DNA from: Lysobacter sp. yr284
GTDB lineage: Bacteria; Pseudomonadota; Gammaproteobacteria; Xanthomonadales; Xanthomonadaceae
DNA length: 64,000 nt
Reading direction: 5' to 3'
NCBI RefSeq assembly: GCF_900107375.1
Contig: NZ_FNPT01000022.1
Coordinates: forward strand, 1-64,000
Shown here: positions 24,770 through 33,103 of the stretch, in pieces
How the letters are laid out: the number at the start of each line of letters is the position of its first letter
How positions within the stretch are numbered: position 1 is the first letter of the stretch
The notes under the pieces: generated by a model
Database searches by the model: none
What the model was told of the DNA's origin: nothing
Seen by the model: the letters and a program-made list of their open reading frames with translations, nothing else
Program-made: the position numbers and the translations under genes

Positions 24770-27451
24770 CTAACCGAGATCCTGTCTGACTGTAGGCGCG
24801 TTCGCACGGATTGTGGACAAAATCACCTGCCGCCCGGCCTGCGATCCAATGACGTTGACGATCTCGCGCGGGTCCAGATAGAGAACGTTGGTGATTTGCG
24901 AGGATCGCGAACCGGACGCGCTGGCCGCCGATCGCTCCGAGACGGACCTACGCACGGGCGCACGGGTCGTCGGCGCTGGTAACACGAAGCCCCCGCCGGC
25001 AAACCCGCGCAGCCCATCCAATGCGGCCATGCCTACGCGGTTGAAACGCTCCAAGAAGGACCGCGCACCCGGCTGTCGCACGACCTCCCGGCGATTTACG
25101 AATTCGCCGCGATGGACGATGCCGGCCGGCGCGTACTTCGGACCGATGCCGGTGAAACCGCCCGCCGCGAAGAACCCGCTCGCTCCCTTAGTCGCATTCG
25201 CTGCGGCCAACGTCGCCGCCGCGGCCTGCATAGCGCCGGCCGCCTTGAGCACCACGCCGCCGGCCACGCCCAGTGCGACCGACGCACCCGCGATCGGGGT
25301 GGCGTAGGCAGCGCCTGCGGCCGCCGCTTGGACCGGGTCCGGCTGGGCGAGATCGGGCGTTTTATCCCCGCCCGCGATCTTGCCTACCAACGACATCAGC
25401 TTGGCGGTCGCCAGCGCCGCCAGTTGCTGCGATGCCAGCTGCGCCAAGGACCGGGCCATGTCCTGCACCAGCCCCGTAAGGGCTTGCCGGAGCGTCAACG
25501 TGCCGGTCGCCAATCCTTCTAGGGCGCTACCCAAGCCCGTCTCGAAGCCATTGGTCAGCGTCACCACTAATTCGTTCGACTGCGTCTTGAGCGCGGCGAC
25601 CTGTGCCGTCAGATCCTTGACTCGCTCGATCGCTTCGGGCGAGCCGGTCTTGGCGGCCAGCGCATCCATCTTCGGCAGCAACTGGTCGACCTCGGCGGCG
25701 GTGCGGCCATGCAGATCCAGCAGTTCCCGGCGCGCGCCGATCTCGGTCAGCAGCCTCGCCTGCTGGCGGGTCTGGATCGACTGTTCCTGGCGCGACTGAT
25801 CGCCGAACACCCGCTCGATCTTCGCTTCCAACTCTTGCAGTTGTGCCTGCGCCGACTCGGTGTCGATGTGCAGGCGGAGTGTCGATTCACCAGCGACGCC
25901 CAGCCGCTTCATATCCGCCAGCAGCGGCGCGTACTGCGCCGTCAGCTCCCGTTCGCGCGCCTCCCGCTCCTTGCCCTGCACACGCAGCAACGCGTTCTCG
26001 GCTGCAGCGACCGCCTCGGCCAATTCCTTTCGACGCTCGCCATCCTTCCGTGCTTGGTCGTCCCGATCCTTCTTATCCTTGGCGCCCTGCTTTGCGGCGT
26101 CCTTGCTGTCTCCTGACTTGATCTTGCCCGCGCCGTTGGCGATGGTTTTGGCGTTCGCCGCAAAATCCTGGGCGGGCTTCGGGTCGGCGCTGGTCGTCCA
26201 CAGCAGTCCCAACTGCGTGTTGGCTTTGCCGATCTCGTCGGCCATATCCTCGCCGGCCGCGCGCCACGCCTCCGCGGTCTGCCGCGCCAGGCCCTTGGCC
26301 TCTTGGAGGGCCTGCTGCTGAGTGGCGAAGAACTGATCGGGTGCCGAAAAGTCGAACTGCGCAATCTTTCGCAACCCTTCGACGTAGGCGACCACCACCT
26401 GTCCGTTGAGGATGAGATAGCGCCCAAAATTCTCGACGCTGACCATCAGCGCCGCGATGACCCGGCCAATGATCTGGAAGCCGACCTTCAATCCGATCAA
26501 TGCGGTGCCCACCACTCGAACGATGGAAACCAGGGCGTTGAGCTTCTGTCCTGCCATATCCGTCGTACCACCCGCAGCGACCAGGGCAGCGTTGTAGTTG
26601 GAGATGAAGGTCGCGAGCGACGACAGCTCGGTGGAGAAGGCGCCGGCCGCGCCGGTCGCGCGCTCGGTGTCGCCGATGGTGATGGTGAACGCATTGCTCA
26701 GCTGCGTCAGTGCGCCGCCGATAGTCACGGGCAGCTTCGCGAACTCCTCGGAGATCGACTTGCCCTGGCTCTGGATCGCCTGAAGCACCACCGCCGTGGT
26801 CAGCTTGCCCTCGGCCGCAAGCTTCTTGAGATTGTCCGCGCCCTCGACGCCCAGGTCTTTCAGACCCGCTTTCAGCGCCTCGGCCAACCGCGGCGTCTGT
26901 TCGAGAACCGAATTCAGTTCTTCGCCGCCCAGCCGCCCCGTCGACAAGCCTTGCCCCAACTGCATCAACGCGGCCTCGCCAGAGGCTGCGGAGGTGAAGC
27001 TCAGCGCCACCGCCTGGGAGATCGTCTGCGTCAGGCCGAGCAGTTGATCCTGGCTCAGCTTGAGCGCTTGCGTGCTGCGCTCGACGCGGGCATAGAGATC
27101 GACTGTGGCCGCCAACGGCTGACGGGTCGCCTGCGCGATCTGCTGGACACCGCTGTACGCGGTGTTGAATTCCTCCTGGCTCTTGGTCGCCAGTTTCAGG
27201 CGCCCCTGCAGGGTGATCGCTTCGTCGGCCACGCGCGCGAGCGCCTGGACGGATCGCAGCGACAGATAGCCGGCGGCGACTCCCCGAATCTCGGACTGCA
27301 AGCCCGCCAGGCTGGCCTGCGCCTTGCGCCCCGCGGCCTGGGACTCGTTCGCGAACGAGCGCACGCGGGCGCCGGCCTGTTGGAGCGCAGCATTCAGCGC
27401 CGCTGCGTTACCTCGCAGCAGCAGCGTAATCGTGGTATCGCGATTGGCCAT
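24770..27451 (-). CDS. Tail tape measure protein
   Basis: This is the longest tail gene, 893 residues. The N-terminal 250 residues carry the tape-measure domain (VADEAITLQGRLKLATKSQEEF, QPLAATVDLYARVERSTQAL, LGQGLSTGRLGGEELNSVLEQ). A long Ala/Gln/Lys coiled coil follows (about 400-560), with hydrophobic stretches near 290-320 and 700-740. The C-terminal PAGIVHRGEFVNRREVVRQPGA motif is common in such proteins. It sets tail length and probably helps DNA cross the inner membrane. In lambda it directly follows the tail chaperone genes; here three kilobases of other genes intervene. Confidence 0.92.
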   Translation of the reverse strand: MANRDTTITLLLRGNAAALNAALQQAGARVRSFANESQAAGRKAQASLAGLQSEIRGVAAGYLSLRSVQALARVADEAITLQGRLKLATKSQEEFNTAYSGVQQIAQATRQPLAATVDLYARVERSTQALKLSQDQLLGLTQTISQAVALSFTSAASGEAALMQLGQGLSTGRLGGEELNSVLEQTPRLAEALKAGLKDLGVEGADNLKKLAAEGKLTTAVVLQAIQSQGKSISEEFAKLPVTIGGALTQLSNAFTITIGDTERATGAAGAFSTELSSLATFISNYNAALVAAGGTTDMAGQKLNALVSIVRVVGTALIGLKVGFQIIGRVIAALMVSVENFGRYLILNGQVVVAYVEGLRKIAQFDFSAPDQFFATQQQALQEAKGLARQTAEAWRAAGEDMADEIGKANTQLGLLWTTSADPKPAQDFAANAKTIANGAGKIKSGDSKDAAKQGAKDKKDRDDQARKDGERRKELAEAVAAAENALLRVQGKEREARERELTAQYAPLLADMKRLGVAGESTLRLHIDTESAQAQLQELEAKIERVFGDQSRQEQSIQTRQQARLLTEIGARRELLDLHGRTAAEVDQLLPKMDALAAKTGSPEAIERVKDLTAQVAALKTQSNELVVTLTNGFETGLGSALEGLATGTLTLRQALTGLVQDMARSLAQLASQQLAALATAKLMSLVGKIAGGDKTPDLAQPDPVQAAAAGAAYATPIAGASVALGVAGGVVLKAAGAMQAAAATLAAANATKGASGFFAAGGFTGIGPKYAPAGIVHRGEFVNRREVVRQPGARSFLERFNRVGMAALDGLRGFAGGGFVLPAPTTRAPVRRSVSERSAASASGSRSSQITNVLYLDPREIVNVIGSQAGRQVILSTIRANAPTVRQDLG

Positions 27452-27542
27452 TCAGAATGCACAGGGCGACGCCGGCCCTGCCGCACTGCGGCCGGACACT
27501 CAGGCTGGGAAAGGGAATAGGCGGCGTGGGCCGCAGAAAGCA

Positions 27543-27563
27543 CCTCCGCCTATGCGGCGGAGG
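27543..27563 (-). terminator. Hairpin after the small lipoprotein gene
   Basis: CCTCCGCC and GGCGGAGG form an 8-bp stem, followed on the minus strand by TGCTTTCTG. The T-tract is imperfect, so efficiency may be modest. It separates the lipoprotein and cyclase cargo from the tape measure gene. Confidence 0.45.
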
Positions 27564-27617
27564 GATGCCGAGTTACCGAACGGTTCGGCGGAACGAGAAG
27601 GAGATTGAGCAGCGCAG

Positions 27618-27752
27618 TCAGACCGCCAAGTGGCTGGGAGCCGACGCAGTCGGCGCCTTCGCCGTGTCGCCGGGGGGCAGCAGATTGGGCGGCTTGCAGC
27701 CGGCGCAGGCGAGCAGAACCAGGGCCAGAACGATAGTGGCGCGTGCTTTCAT
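27618..27752 (-). CDS. Tiny Pro-rich lipoprotein
   Basis: The 44-residue product (MKARATIVLALVLLACAGC then KPPNLLPPGDTAKAPTASAP) has a signal peptide with a Cys at position 19 and a short Pro/Ala-rich mature part. AGAGGA precedes the ATG with good spacing. Small Pro-rich outer-membrane lipoproteins in phages are often Rz1-type spanins, but no overlapping Rz-like gene is present, so this remains open. It may be cargo with the cyclase. Confidence 0.55.
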   Translation of the reverse strand: MKARATIVLALVLLACAGCKPPNLLPPGDTAKAPTASAPSHLAV

Positions 27753-27877
27753 GACGGAATCCTCTGTTGGGCGACATGCGGTCCCGGCCCGCCCGACCTT
27801 GGGCTGGCCACCGCATCCCAATGTAGCCCCGGCGGGCTAACCCGCTTCAGAGGACGGAGCGGAGAGCTTGATCCCAC

Positions 27878-29566
27878 TCACAGATCGAGCTGGCCGACCC
27901 CTTCGATATCCTGGCCACCGCCATAACCGGTGACCCGGGCCCGGCCCGCCGCCTTGCTCCGGTAGAGCGCCTCATCGGCCCGACGCAGCAATGTCTCGGA
28001 GGAGTCCCCCGGCCGAAGGTCCGCGACACCCATCGACAGTCCCAGCGGCACGGTGGCGCCGTCGATGGCCAGCGGATTCCGACTGACAGTCTCGCGGAGC
28101 GCGCCCGCCAAGACCAACGCCTCGGACTGATTCAGTCCGATCAGCACCAGCAGCATTTCGTCGCCACCGTAGCGCGCGACCAAATGGCCCGTGGGCAGCC
28201 AGTTGCGTATCCGAAGCGCAACTATGCGCAGCGCTTCGTCACCCGCGGAATGGCCGTACAGGTCGTTGATGGATTTGAAGTGGTCGATGTCGACAAACAC
28301 CACCGACAACGGCGAGCCGGCGGCGTGCGCTTTCTCGATGTTGATCCGTAGCATGTCCTCGACCGCGTCGCGCGTGATCACGCCGGTGAGCTTGTCGTAA
28401 GTCCACCGGCGCTGGGCGGCATCCCGGTCCACACGCAACTGCTCCAGCCGCGCCGTGAGGCCGAGCATCAAGCCCAAGCCGCTGGTTGCCAAGCCAATCG
28501 GGAACCCATCGATGGCCCAACCGGGCATCGCCCACCAATTTTGGTAGCCGCCGACCATCGCCACCAAGACCACCATAACCGGCGCCCATGCGAGCAGCAG
28601 ATACATCGCGTCCAGTTGGCGGCGGCGCAGCGCTCGGACGATCGCAACGGCGATCCCGCCAAAGGCGATGAGCATCACGGTGTTGCCGAAGTAGGCACTG
28701 AACGTGGTTACATGAATCACCGAGACCAGCAACAGGCCGCCGAGCAGCGTGCTGCACACGTTCAGCAGTTGCGCGACACGTGGCTGCTGGACCTGCAGCT
28801 GCAGGAAGAACATGAGGAAGCGAATGCCCGTCAGGACCGCCGCTGTATTGATGACGATGTTGGTCCGCCGGTCCATCGCGAACTCGGCCAGCGCGGGGAA
28901 TACGCGGATCTCGCCACCTTCGATCATTAGGTTGGCGAGCTGGGCCAGCAGCGTGATGCCGAGATAGGCGTACCCGTGTTCGCGCAAAGCGGCGAAGTAA
29001 CCGAACGAAATCAGCGCGACAATGAAAAGGGCGACGAGCACGGAGGCACGGAATCGCGCGTACTGGACATCGCCAGCATGCACCGTTGCCATCGGCTCGA
29101 CCGACAACTCCGAGCCAATCAAATTCGGCGAGGTAATTCGTAGGTACAGCACATCGCCCGGCTTAAGGCCCGCGTTCAACGGGACCACCAGCGCGCGAGC
29201 GGAGTGCAGCAACTCGGACTCGGGGCCGAAGGCGGTGCGGCTCGCCGGGGCACGTTCGCCGGGCTGCCACACTTCCAAGCGCTTCTGATTCGGGGGCGAA
29301 AGGACGAGCTGGGGTAGCGCCCGATCTGCGGGCAGGTCGCCCAGCACAACCCGCCACCACTGGGGCGCCGGGCGCGGGATCACGATGCTGGTGCCTTCGA
29401 CCTTACGGAACTCCCGATCATAGGCGCCGGCCAGCACTTCGTCCGGCTGCGCGCCCTGGCGATCCAACCGTTCCAGCCGAAGCGGCGCCGCATGAGCACT
29501 GCCGACAAGCAGCGCTAGTAGCAGGAGCAGCAGGCTGGACCAGCATTGGGACGCAACCGTCCGCAT
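27878..29566 (-). CDS. Prophage-encoded 7TM receptor diguanylate cyclase
   Basis: The 562-residue protein has a signal peptide, a periplasmic sensing domain of the 7TMR-DISM type (about residues 27-165) and seven membrane helices (about 178-375). A short linker leads to a GGDEF domain (about 395-550) with FVDIDHFKSINDLYGHSAGDEAL and the active loop RYGGDEM near residue 466. The loop reads GGDEM where GGDEF is usual; the catalytic GGDE is intact, so c-di-GMP synthesis is likely. The inhibitory RxxD site reads PTGH, so product inhibition is probably lost. The ATG at 29566 has a strong AGGGAGG site. Such a gene is normally chromosomal, so this is probable lysogenic-conversion cargo. Confidence 0.88.
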   Translation of the reverse strand: MRTVASQCWSSLLLLLLALLVGSAHAAPLRLERLDRQGAQPDEVLAGAYDREFRKVEGTSIVIPRPAPQWWRVVLGDLPADRALPQLVLSPPNQKRLEVWQPGERAPASRTAFGPESELLHSARALVVPLNAGLKPGDVLYLRITSPNLIGSELSVEPMATVHAGDVQYARFRASVLVALFIVALISFGYFAALREHGYAYLGITLLAQLANLMIEGGEIRVFPALAEFAMDRRTNIVINTAAVLTGIRFLMFFLQLQVQQPRVAQLLNVCSTLLGGLLLVSVIHVTTFSAYFGNTVMLIAFGGIAVAIVRALRRRQLDAMYLLLAWAPVMVVLVAMVGGYQNWWAMPGWAIDGFPIGLATSGLGLMLGLTARLEQLRVDRDAAQRRWTYDKLTGVITRDAVEDMLRINIEKAHAAGSPLSVVFVDIDHFKSINDLYGHSAGDEALRIVALRIRNWLPTGHLVARYGGDEMLLVLIGLNQSEALVLAGALRETVSRNPLAIDGATVPLGLSMGVADLRPGDSSETLLRRADEALYRSKAAGRARVTGYGGGQDIEGVGQLDL

Positions 29567-29686
29567 CGAGCTCCCTCCCTGAGTGTTTCGCGAGAATAGC
29601 GGCGCCGCAGGGAGGGCTAGGTGCGCCGGGTCACGGTTCCTCGTCGGGCCAAGACGAAACCGGCGTTGACTAGCGAATGCCGTCAC

Positions 29687-29705
29687 TTTCTTCGATTTTT
29701 CGAAG
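29687..29705. repeat. 19-bp palindromic repeat, copy 2
   Basis: The sequence is identical to 1395-1413 and lies about 120 bp upstream of the diguanylate cyclase start. It contains the CTTCGA/TCGAAG dyad. Confidence 0.7.
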
Positions 29706-29728
29706 ACGTTTCGCCGGCCGGCCCATCG

Positions 29729-30205
29729 TCATGCGACTTGGCCCCCTGCCCTTTGGTAGACCACCAGCAGAGCTTCCAGCGGCAACTCCCGCTGGCCGTA
29801 GCCGGCGTTCGGCAGCGACGCCCAGGTCTTGCGGGACTTTCGGACCGCCGAACTGATCCAGCCCTTCTTGATGTCGGCCAGCGACCCGTTCTCGCGCAGC
29901 AGTTCGATGGCGGCACAGTCCTGCGACGCCGGGCCGAAGTCCGGCAGTTTCAGCCGGATTTGAAGGCTGTTCCAGGTCCGCCATAGGAACTGATAACGGC
30001 CGGCAGCGGTGGAGCGGATTCGGTACTTCGGCAGCCAGACCTTGATGCGTGGATGGTGGGCGAAGTCCGTAAACCGATCGCCGCCCACCAGCACGTCGTA
30101 CCCGCCGATGACGCTGAACCGCTCGACGCCCTCGGCGTGCGCGATCGTATCCAGGAAGGCCACGACATTCTGGCCACCCGCCTGCTCAGCGATCAGACGT
30201 GCCAT
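29729..30205 (-). CDS. Phage endolysin, lambda R-type transglycosylase
   Basis: This 158-residue endolysin has the lambda R/GH104 pattern. The catalytic Glu lies in FLDTIAHAEGV, and GGYDVLVGGDRFTDFAHHPR and STAAGRYQFL follow, as in that family. It cleaves peptidoglycan glycan strands by forming an anhydro bond. There is no signal peptide, so it needs the holin encoded just upstream. The ATG at 30205 (preceded by GAGGCGCC) overlaps the holin end by 20 nt; a start 10 codons earlier is possible. Confidence 0.88.
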   Translation of the reverse strand: MARLIAEQAGGQNVVAFLDTIAHAEGVERFSVIGGYDVLVGGDRFTDFAHHPRIKVWLPKYRIRSTAAGRYQFLWRTWNSLQIRLKLPDFGPASQDCAAIELLRENGSLADIKKGWISSAVRKSRKTWASLPNAGYGQRELPLEALLVVYQRAGGQVA

Positions 30206-30407
30206 CGGCGCCTCGCTGCTGGAACAGACGGCCAAACAAGCCCAGCACCAGAACGCCTGCGGTTACATACGTGGCGACCCGATCCGGTACATGCACGCGC
30301 AGGTCGTCGGGGATGTTCAGCCAGACGCCCTGCACCGCCAGCGCCAAGCTCATCGCCTGCACGCTCAAGAAGCGCCACGCATGGCGCCAGTTCTCGATCA
30401 ACTTCAT
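30186..30407 (-). CDS. Holin
   Basis: The 73-residue protein has two hydrophobic segments (FLSVQAMSLALAVQGVWL about 14-31 and VATYVTAGVLVLGLFGRLF about 44-62) separated by a polar loop, and a charged C-terminus. Size, topology and overlap with the endolysin gene fit a holin that permeabilises the inner membrane at the end of infection. Its ATG overlaps the stop of the frameshifted tail chaperone by 4 nt (ATGA), so lysis genes are coupled to tail genes here. Confidence 0.8.
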   Translation of the reverse strand: MKLIENWRHAWRFLSVQAMSLALAVQGVWLNIPDDLRVHVPDRVATYVTAGVLVLGLFGRLFQQRGADGTSDR

Positions 30408-31020
30408 AAGGGTTCCCGAAGGGATTGAATAAGGGCGGTGACGTCAGCTCCGCCAGCGAAACCGGCGTTTACGTCCTCGATGCGCTCGGCGCGCAGCGCG
30501 CGTTCGCGCTGAATCGCGGCGCGATAGAACAAGGCGAGTTGGCGCGCGGTCGCGCACTCGATCCAGGACCAGTCGTGGCCGTGATCGATCAGGGTGGCGA
30601 GGACGCTGGGCCAGTCGCTGCCGGGGCCACCCGCCGCAGTTCCACCGCCGCCAGCACGCGCTGCAGAAAAAAATCCGCATTGACCGCCCAGAACGTCAGC
30701 AGCAATAGATCGCCCTGCGCGCCGGGCAGTGCCTGCACCCACTCGGCGGGCTGATCGCAGGCTTGTGCGAGCAGCGTGATCGTGGCGGTCGGATGCGCGG
30801 CGCAGACCCGGTGCAGCCGCCCCAGATCGACATTGCCGTCGTCCGTGTGTTCGACCAGGTCGGCGACCAGCGCCGCGATCTCGGCATGCAGTCGCAGGCT
30901 TTCGAAGAAGCCGATTTCGCGTACGGTGACGTTGTGCCCGCCGATAGGCAGCGTGCGATTCGGCTCCAAAATCGTCAGGTCGTCGGCCGCTGGCGCCCGA
31001 CGCTTCACCTTGCGCGCCAT
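30404..31020 (-). CDS. Tail chaperone long form by -1 frameshift (gpGT-like)
   Basis: Reading the first frame to the T7 tract and then the -1 frame gives a protein of about 205 residues. Its C-terminal part (SDWPSVLATLIDHGHDWSWIECATARQLALFYRAAIQRER) is clearly protein-like, with a helical pattern. It has no start codon of its own with a ribosome-binding site. The layout is that of lambda G/GT, where a -1 shift makes a small amount of the fusion needed to recruit the tape measure protein. The slip codons TTT TTT can re-pair perfectly in the -1 frame. Confidence 0.75.
30589..31020 (-). CDS. Tail assembly chaperone (gpG-like, DUF6631-type)
   Basis: The 143-residue protein starts MARKVKRRAPAADDLTILEPNRTLPIGGHNVTVREIGFFE and resembles DUF6631 phage proteins. 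It directly follows the tail tube gene (overlap TGATG), the usual position of lambda G. Near its 3' end a run of seven T on the coding strand (30667-30673) lies in Phe codons. A -1 slip there enters a second frame that stays open to 30404, so this is the short form of a two-product gene. It should bind tail tube and tape measure during tail assembly. Confidence 0.8.
   Translation of the reverse strand: MARKVKRRAPAADDLTILEPNRTLPIGGHNVTVREIGFFESLRLHAEIAALVADLVEHTDDGNVDLGRLHRVCAAHPTATITLLAQACDQPAEWVQALPGAQGDLLLLTFWAVNADFFLQRVLAAVELRRVAPAATGPASSPP
30667..30673 (-). promoter_or_regulatory. Predicted -1 ribosomal frameshift site
   Basis: On the coding strand the sequence is GAT TTT TTT CTG in the zero frame. 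The heptamer T TTT TTT allows both Phe tRNAs to slip back by one base. The downstream frame is open for about 90 codons. Confidence 0.75.
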
Positions 31021-31778
31021 CAGTCGGCCACCAGCTCGATCCGGCCGAAACCACCCAGCTCGGGGTCCAGCGCGCGGGATTCATCGAACAGCGCGGCGCC
31101 GGAGAGTTGCAGGCTGCCCCACTCCTCCGAGATCAACGCCAACTGCTCGATGGGATTGAACGTCAGGCGGTACAGGGTCACCTTGGCGCGTTGGCCGGTG
31201 ACGGTGTTGATGCCGTCGAGGAACAGCATCCGCTCCGGCGGCGGGGTCGTGAACAGGGCGATGTTGACCGTCGCGCCGTACTGGTAGGTCGCCTTGTAGG
31301 GCTGGGTGAAGCCATCGACCTTCCGCAGCCCGATCACGCCGGCCGTCGGCGACTCGGTCCACCAGTTTGCCGGAGGGATCGTCCCCGGGGGATTGGCGCT
31401 GTCCGTCAACGACAACTCGCTGATGTGGCCGCGGTCGAGCGCGATCAGGTCGCCCGCCTTGAGGCCCGCCGGCAGCAGTTCGTTGCTGACCGCGCCGGCC
31501 TGCACCGTCGCCGGCAAGGCGTACAAGCCCTCGGCCAAGTTCTCCGGCGTCGCTTCGTCCAGCGTCAGGTTGACGTTGGCGGTCTTGGATTGGACGAGCC
31601 GGCCATACAGCAAGCGATTGCCGCTGAAGGATTCGAACTTGTCCGAGTTTTGGACTTCCAGGGCGAGTTCCAGCTGCGGGGCGTTGCCGACCCAGCGCAG
31701 CGGACCGGGCTTGCCCGTGGACTGGCGCTGGGCGAGGTAGACCTTGCCTTGGAACGAAAACAGATTCGGCGCGGCCAT
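31020..31778 (-). CDS. Major tail tube protein
   Basis: The 252-residue protein occupies the tail tube position upstream of the chaperones. It is beta-rich with sequence features of tube subunits (FSFQGKVYLAQR, VGNAPQLELALEV, RMLFLDGINTVTGQRAKVTLYRLTFNPIEQLAL). Hexameric rings of it should form the tube. A ribosome-binding site AGGAG lies 11 nt before the ATG at 31778; the frame extends further upstream without protein character. Confidence 0.8.
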   Translation of the reverse strand: MAAPNLFSFQGKVYLAQRQSTGKPGPLRWVGNAPQLELALEVQNSDKFESFSGNRLLYGRLVQSKTANVNLTLDEATPENLAEGLYALPATVQAGAVSNELLPAGLKAGDLIALDRGHISELSLTDSANPPGTIPPANWWTESPTAGVIGLRKVDGFTQPYKATYQYGATVNIALFTTPPPERMLFLDGINTVTGQRAKVTLYRLTFNPIEQLALISEEWGSLQLSGAALFDESRALDPELGGFGRIELVAD

Positions 31779-31832
31779 CGGGTCGCGTGCTCCTATATAT
31801 AAGATGTCGAAGGCCGCCAGCCGGCGGCCCAT

Positions 31833-32390
31833 TCAGCGGCGCAGCGAGCGCAGGAGTTGCCGATCCAGCTCTGCAGTGATGACGTCCAGACCCGCTTGAG
31901 CTATGCGGGCCGGGCGATCGCCCTTGCGCAGCATCTGAGCCAGCGACGGGCCGAACAGGGGTTCGATGGGGTAGCGCGGCACCCGCCGCGTCCCGCCGCT
32001 GCCGGCCAGGGACTCGCGCTCCCAGGCCTTGGCGATGCCTTGCCCCCGCCGCGCACGCACGAATCCATGGGGTTCGTGGCCTGGCCGGTTCTGGAAGATG
32101 CGGTAACGCAGGCCCGTTGGCGTCCCACGTCCGGCGAAGTTCAGCAGGCCAATACCGCGCACGCGGCCGACCAGCTCAATGCCGTCCCGGGTGATGCGCA
32201 CGCTCAGGCCGTCGCGAATCCGGGCCGCCGATATTGCGTACTCGGTTTGGATGTCGCGGCGCGCGATGACCGGCCAGCGGCGACGCAGTGTGCCCAGCGC
32301 CCGGCGCTGGGCCAGCAACACGCTCGCTGGCAACGCGCTGATGACCTTGGCCGCGTTCAGCGCGCCATCGGCGTCGATGGAAACCCGCAT
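31833..32390 (-). CDS. Minor tail protein Z-like
   Basis: This 185-residue basic protein (ALGTLRRRWPVIARRDIQTEYAIS, GRGTPTGLRYRIFQ, RVPRYPIEPLFGPSLAQML) resembles the lambda gpZ/minor tail group, which act in tail completion. It lies between the tail terminator-like gene and the tail tube, the lambda Z-U-V order. Its start overlaps the preceding stop by 1 nt. Confidence 0.75.
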   Translation of the reverse strand: MRVSIDADGALNAAKVISALPASVLLAQRRALGTLRRRWPVIARRDIQTEYAISAARIRDGLSVRITRDGIELVGRVRGIGLLNFAGRGTPTGLRYRIFQNRPGHEPHGFVRARRGQGIAKAWERESLAGSGGTRRVPRYPIEPLFGPSLAQMLRKGDRPARIAQAGLDVITAELDRQLLRSLRR

Positions 32391-32818
32391 CAGCGTCGAT
32401 ACCGAACCGTCAAGGTCAGCTGCACCGCGACCACCGCCAAGCCCTCGGGCCGATCGAGGAATACGATGTCCTCGACCTGCAACGGCAGCGCCTGCGGCAG
32501 CGGAATCCACGCATCGAGCGCATCCTCGACATCGGCGGCGATGGCGTGTGCTTGGGCGTGTGCGTCGTTGAGGTGGGCCGGCACCGTGGCTTCGACAATC
32601 GCCTGCAGGAGCCGATGTTGGCCGTGTGGCTTTTGGGTATCGCGCTGCACGCCTAGCGCCGCCAGGGTCAGTCCCGGCACATCGGGCTCGGCATGCTGCG
32701 CCGGCTCCAACGCAACATCGGCACCGATGTCGGTTCGATAGCCGCGGTCGGATCTAATCTCCGCTAAGCGGGCGGCGATACGCTCCAGCAGCGCCCAGGT
32801 CGGGGCCGGCTCAGCCAT
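32390..32818 (-). CDS. Tail terminator-like protein (gpU-like)
   Basis: The 142-residue protein lies between the head-tail joiner and the Z-like gene. The N-terminal helix (TWALLERIAARLAEIRSDRGYRTD) and the beta end (EGLAVVAVQLTLTVRYRR) fit the small mixed fold of tail terminators that cap the tube and join it to the head. It overlaps the upstream gene by 8 nt. The assignment is from position and general character. Confidence 0.65.
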   Translation of the reverse strand: MAEPAPTWALLERIAARLAEIRSDRGYRTDIGADVALEPAQHAEPDVPGLTLAALGVQRDTQKPHGQHRLLQAIVEATVPAHLNDAHAQAHAIAADVEDALDAWIPLPQALPLQVEDIVFLDRPEGLAVVAVQLTLTVRYRR

Positions 32819-33101
32819 GCAGGACGGCCTCGTTGACCAAGCCGTCGTCGCGAACGATCGTTTCCACCGGCTGGGCGCGCCCTTCGAGGATCACCACGTC
32901 GCCGCGGCGGAAGACCCAGTCGGCATTGCGCGCCACGACATGGCGCGCCCGACCAATGACCTGCTGGAAATCCCCCAGACGCTCGACACCGTCGCGCACG
33001 ACAAGGTGGATCGACGCCGAGGAGTTAGGTGGGCGTTGAACCTGCGCGACGGCGCCGAGCGCGTCGAAGATTACGGTATCTGCCGTGGAGAACTCGTCCA
33101 C
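32811..33101 (-). CDS. Head-tail joining protein (gpFII-like)
   Basis: The 96-residue protein starts at a GTG 2 nt after the capsid gene stop (VDEFSTADTVIFDALGAVAQVQ). It follows the major capsid gene, as lambda FI/FII does, and the C-terminal half (ADWVFRRGDVVILEGRAQPVETIVRDD) has the beta pattern of the FII/Gifsy-2 joining family. It should connect the filled head to the tail. Confidence 0.72.
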   Translation of the reverse strand: MDEFSTADTVIFDALGAVAQVQRPPNSSASIHLVVRDGVERLGDFQQVIGRARHVVARNADWVFRRGDVVILEGRAQPVETIVRDDGLVNEAVLHG

Positions 33102-33103
33102 GC

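Noticed and set aside
27618-27752. Rz/Rz1 spanin pair
   Set aside because: The small lipoprotein has the right size, but no overlapping inner-membrane Rz-like frame could be found and it is not next to the endolysin.
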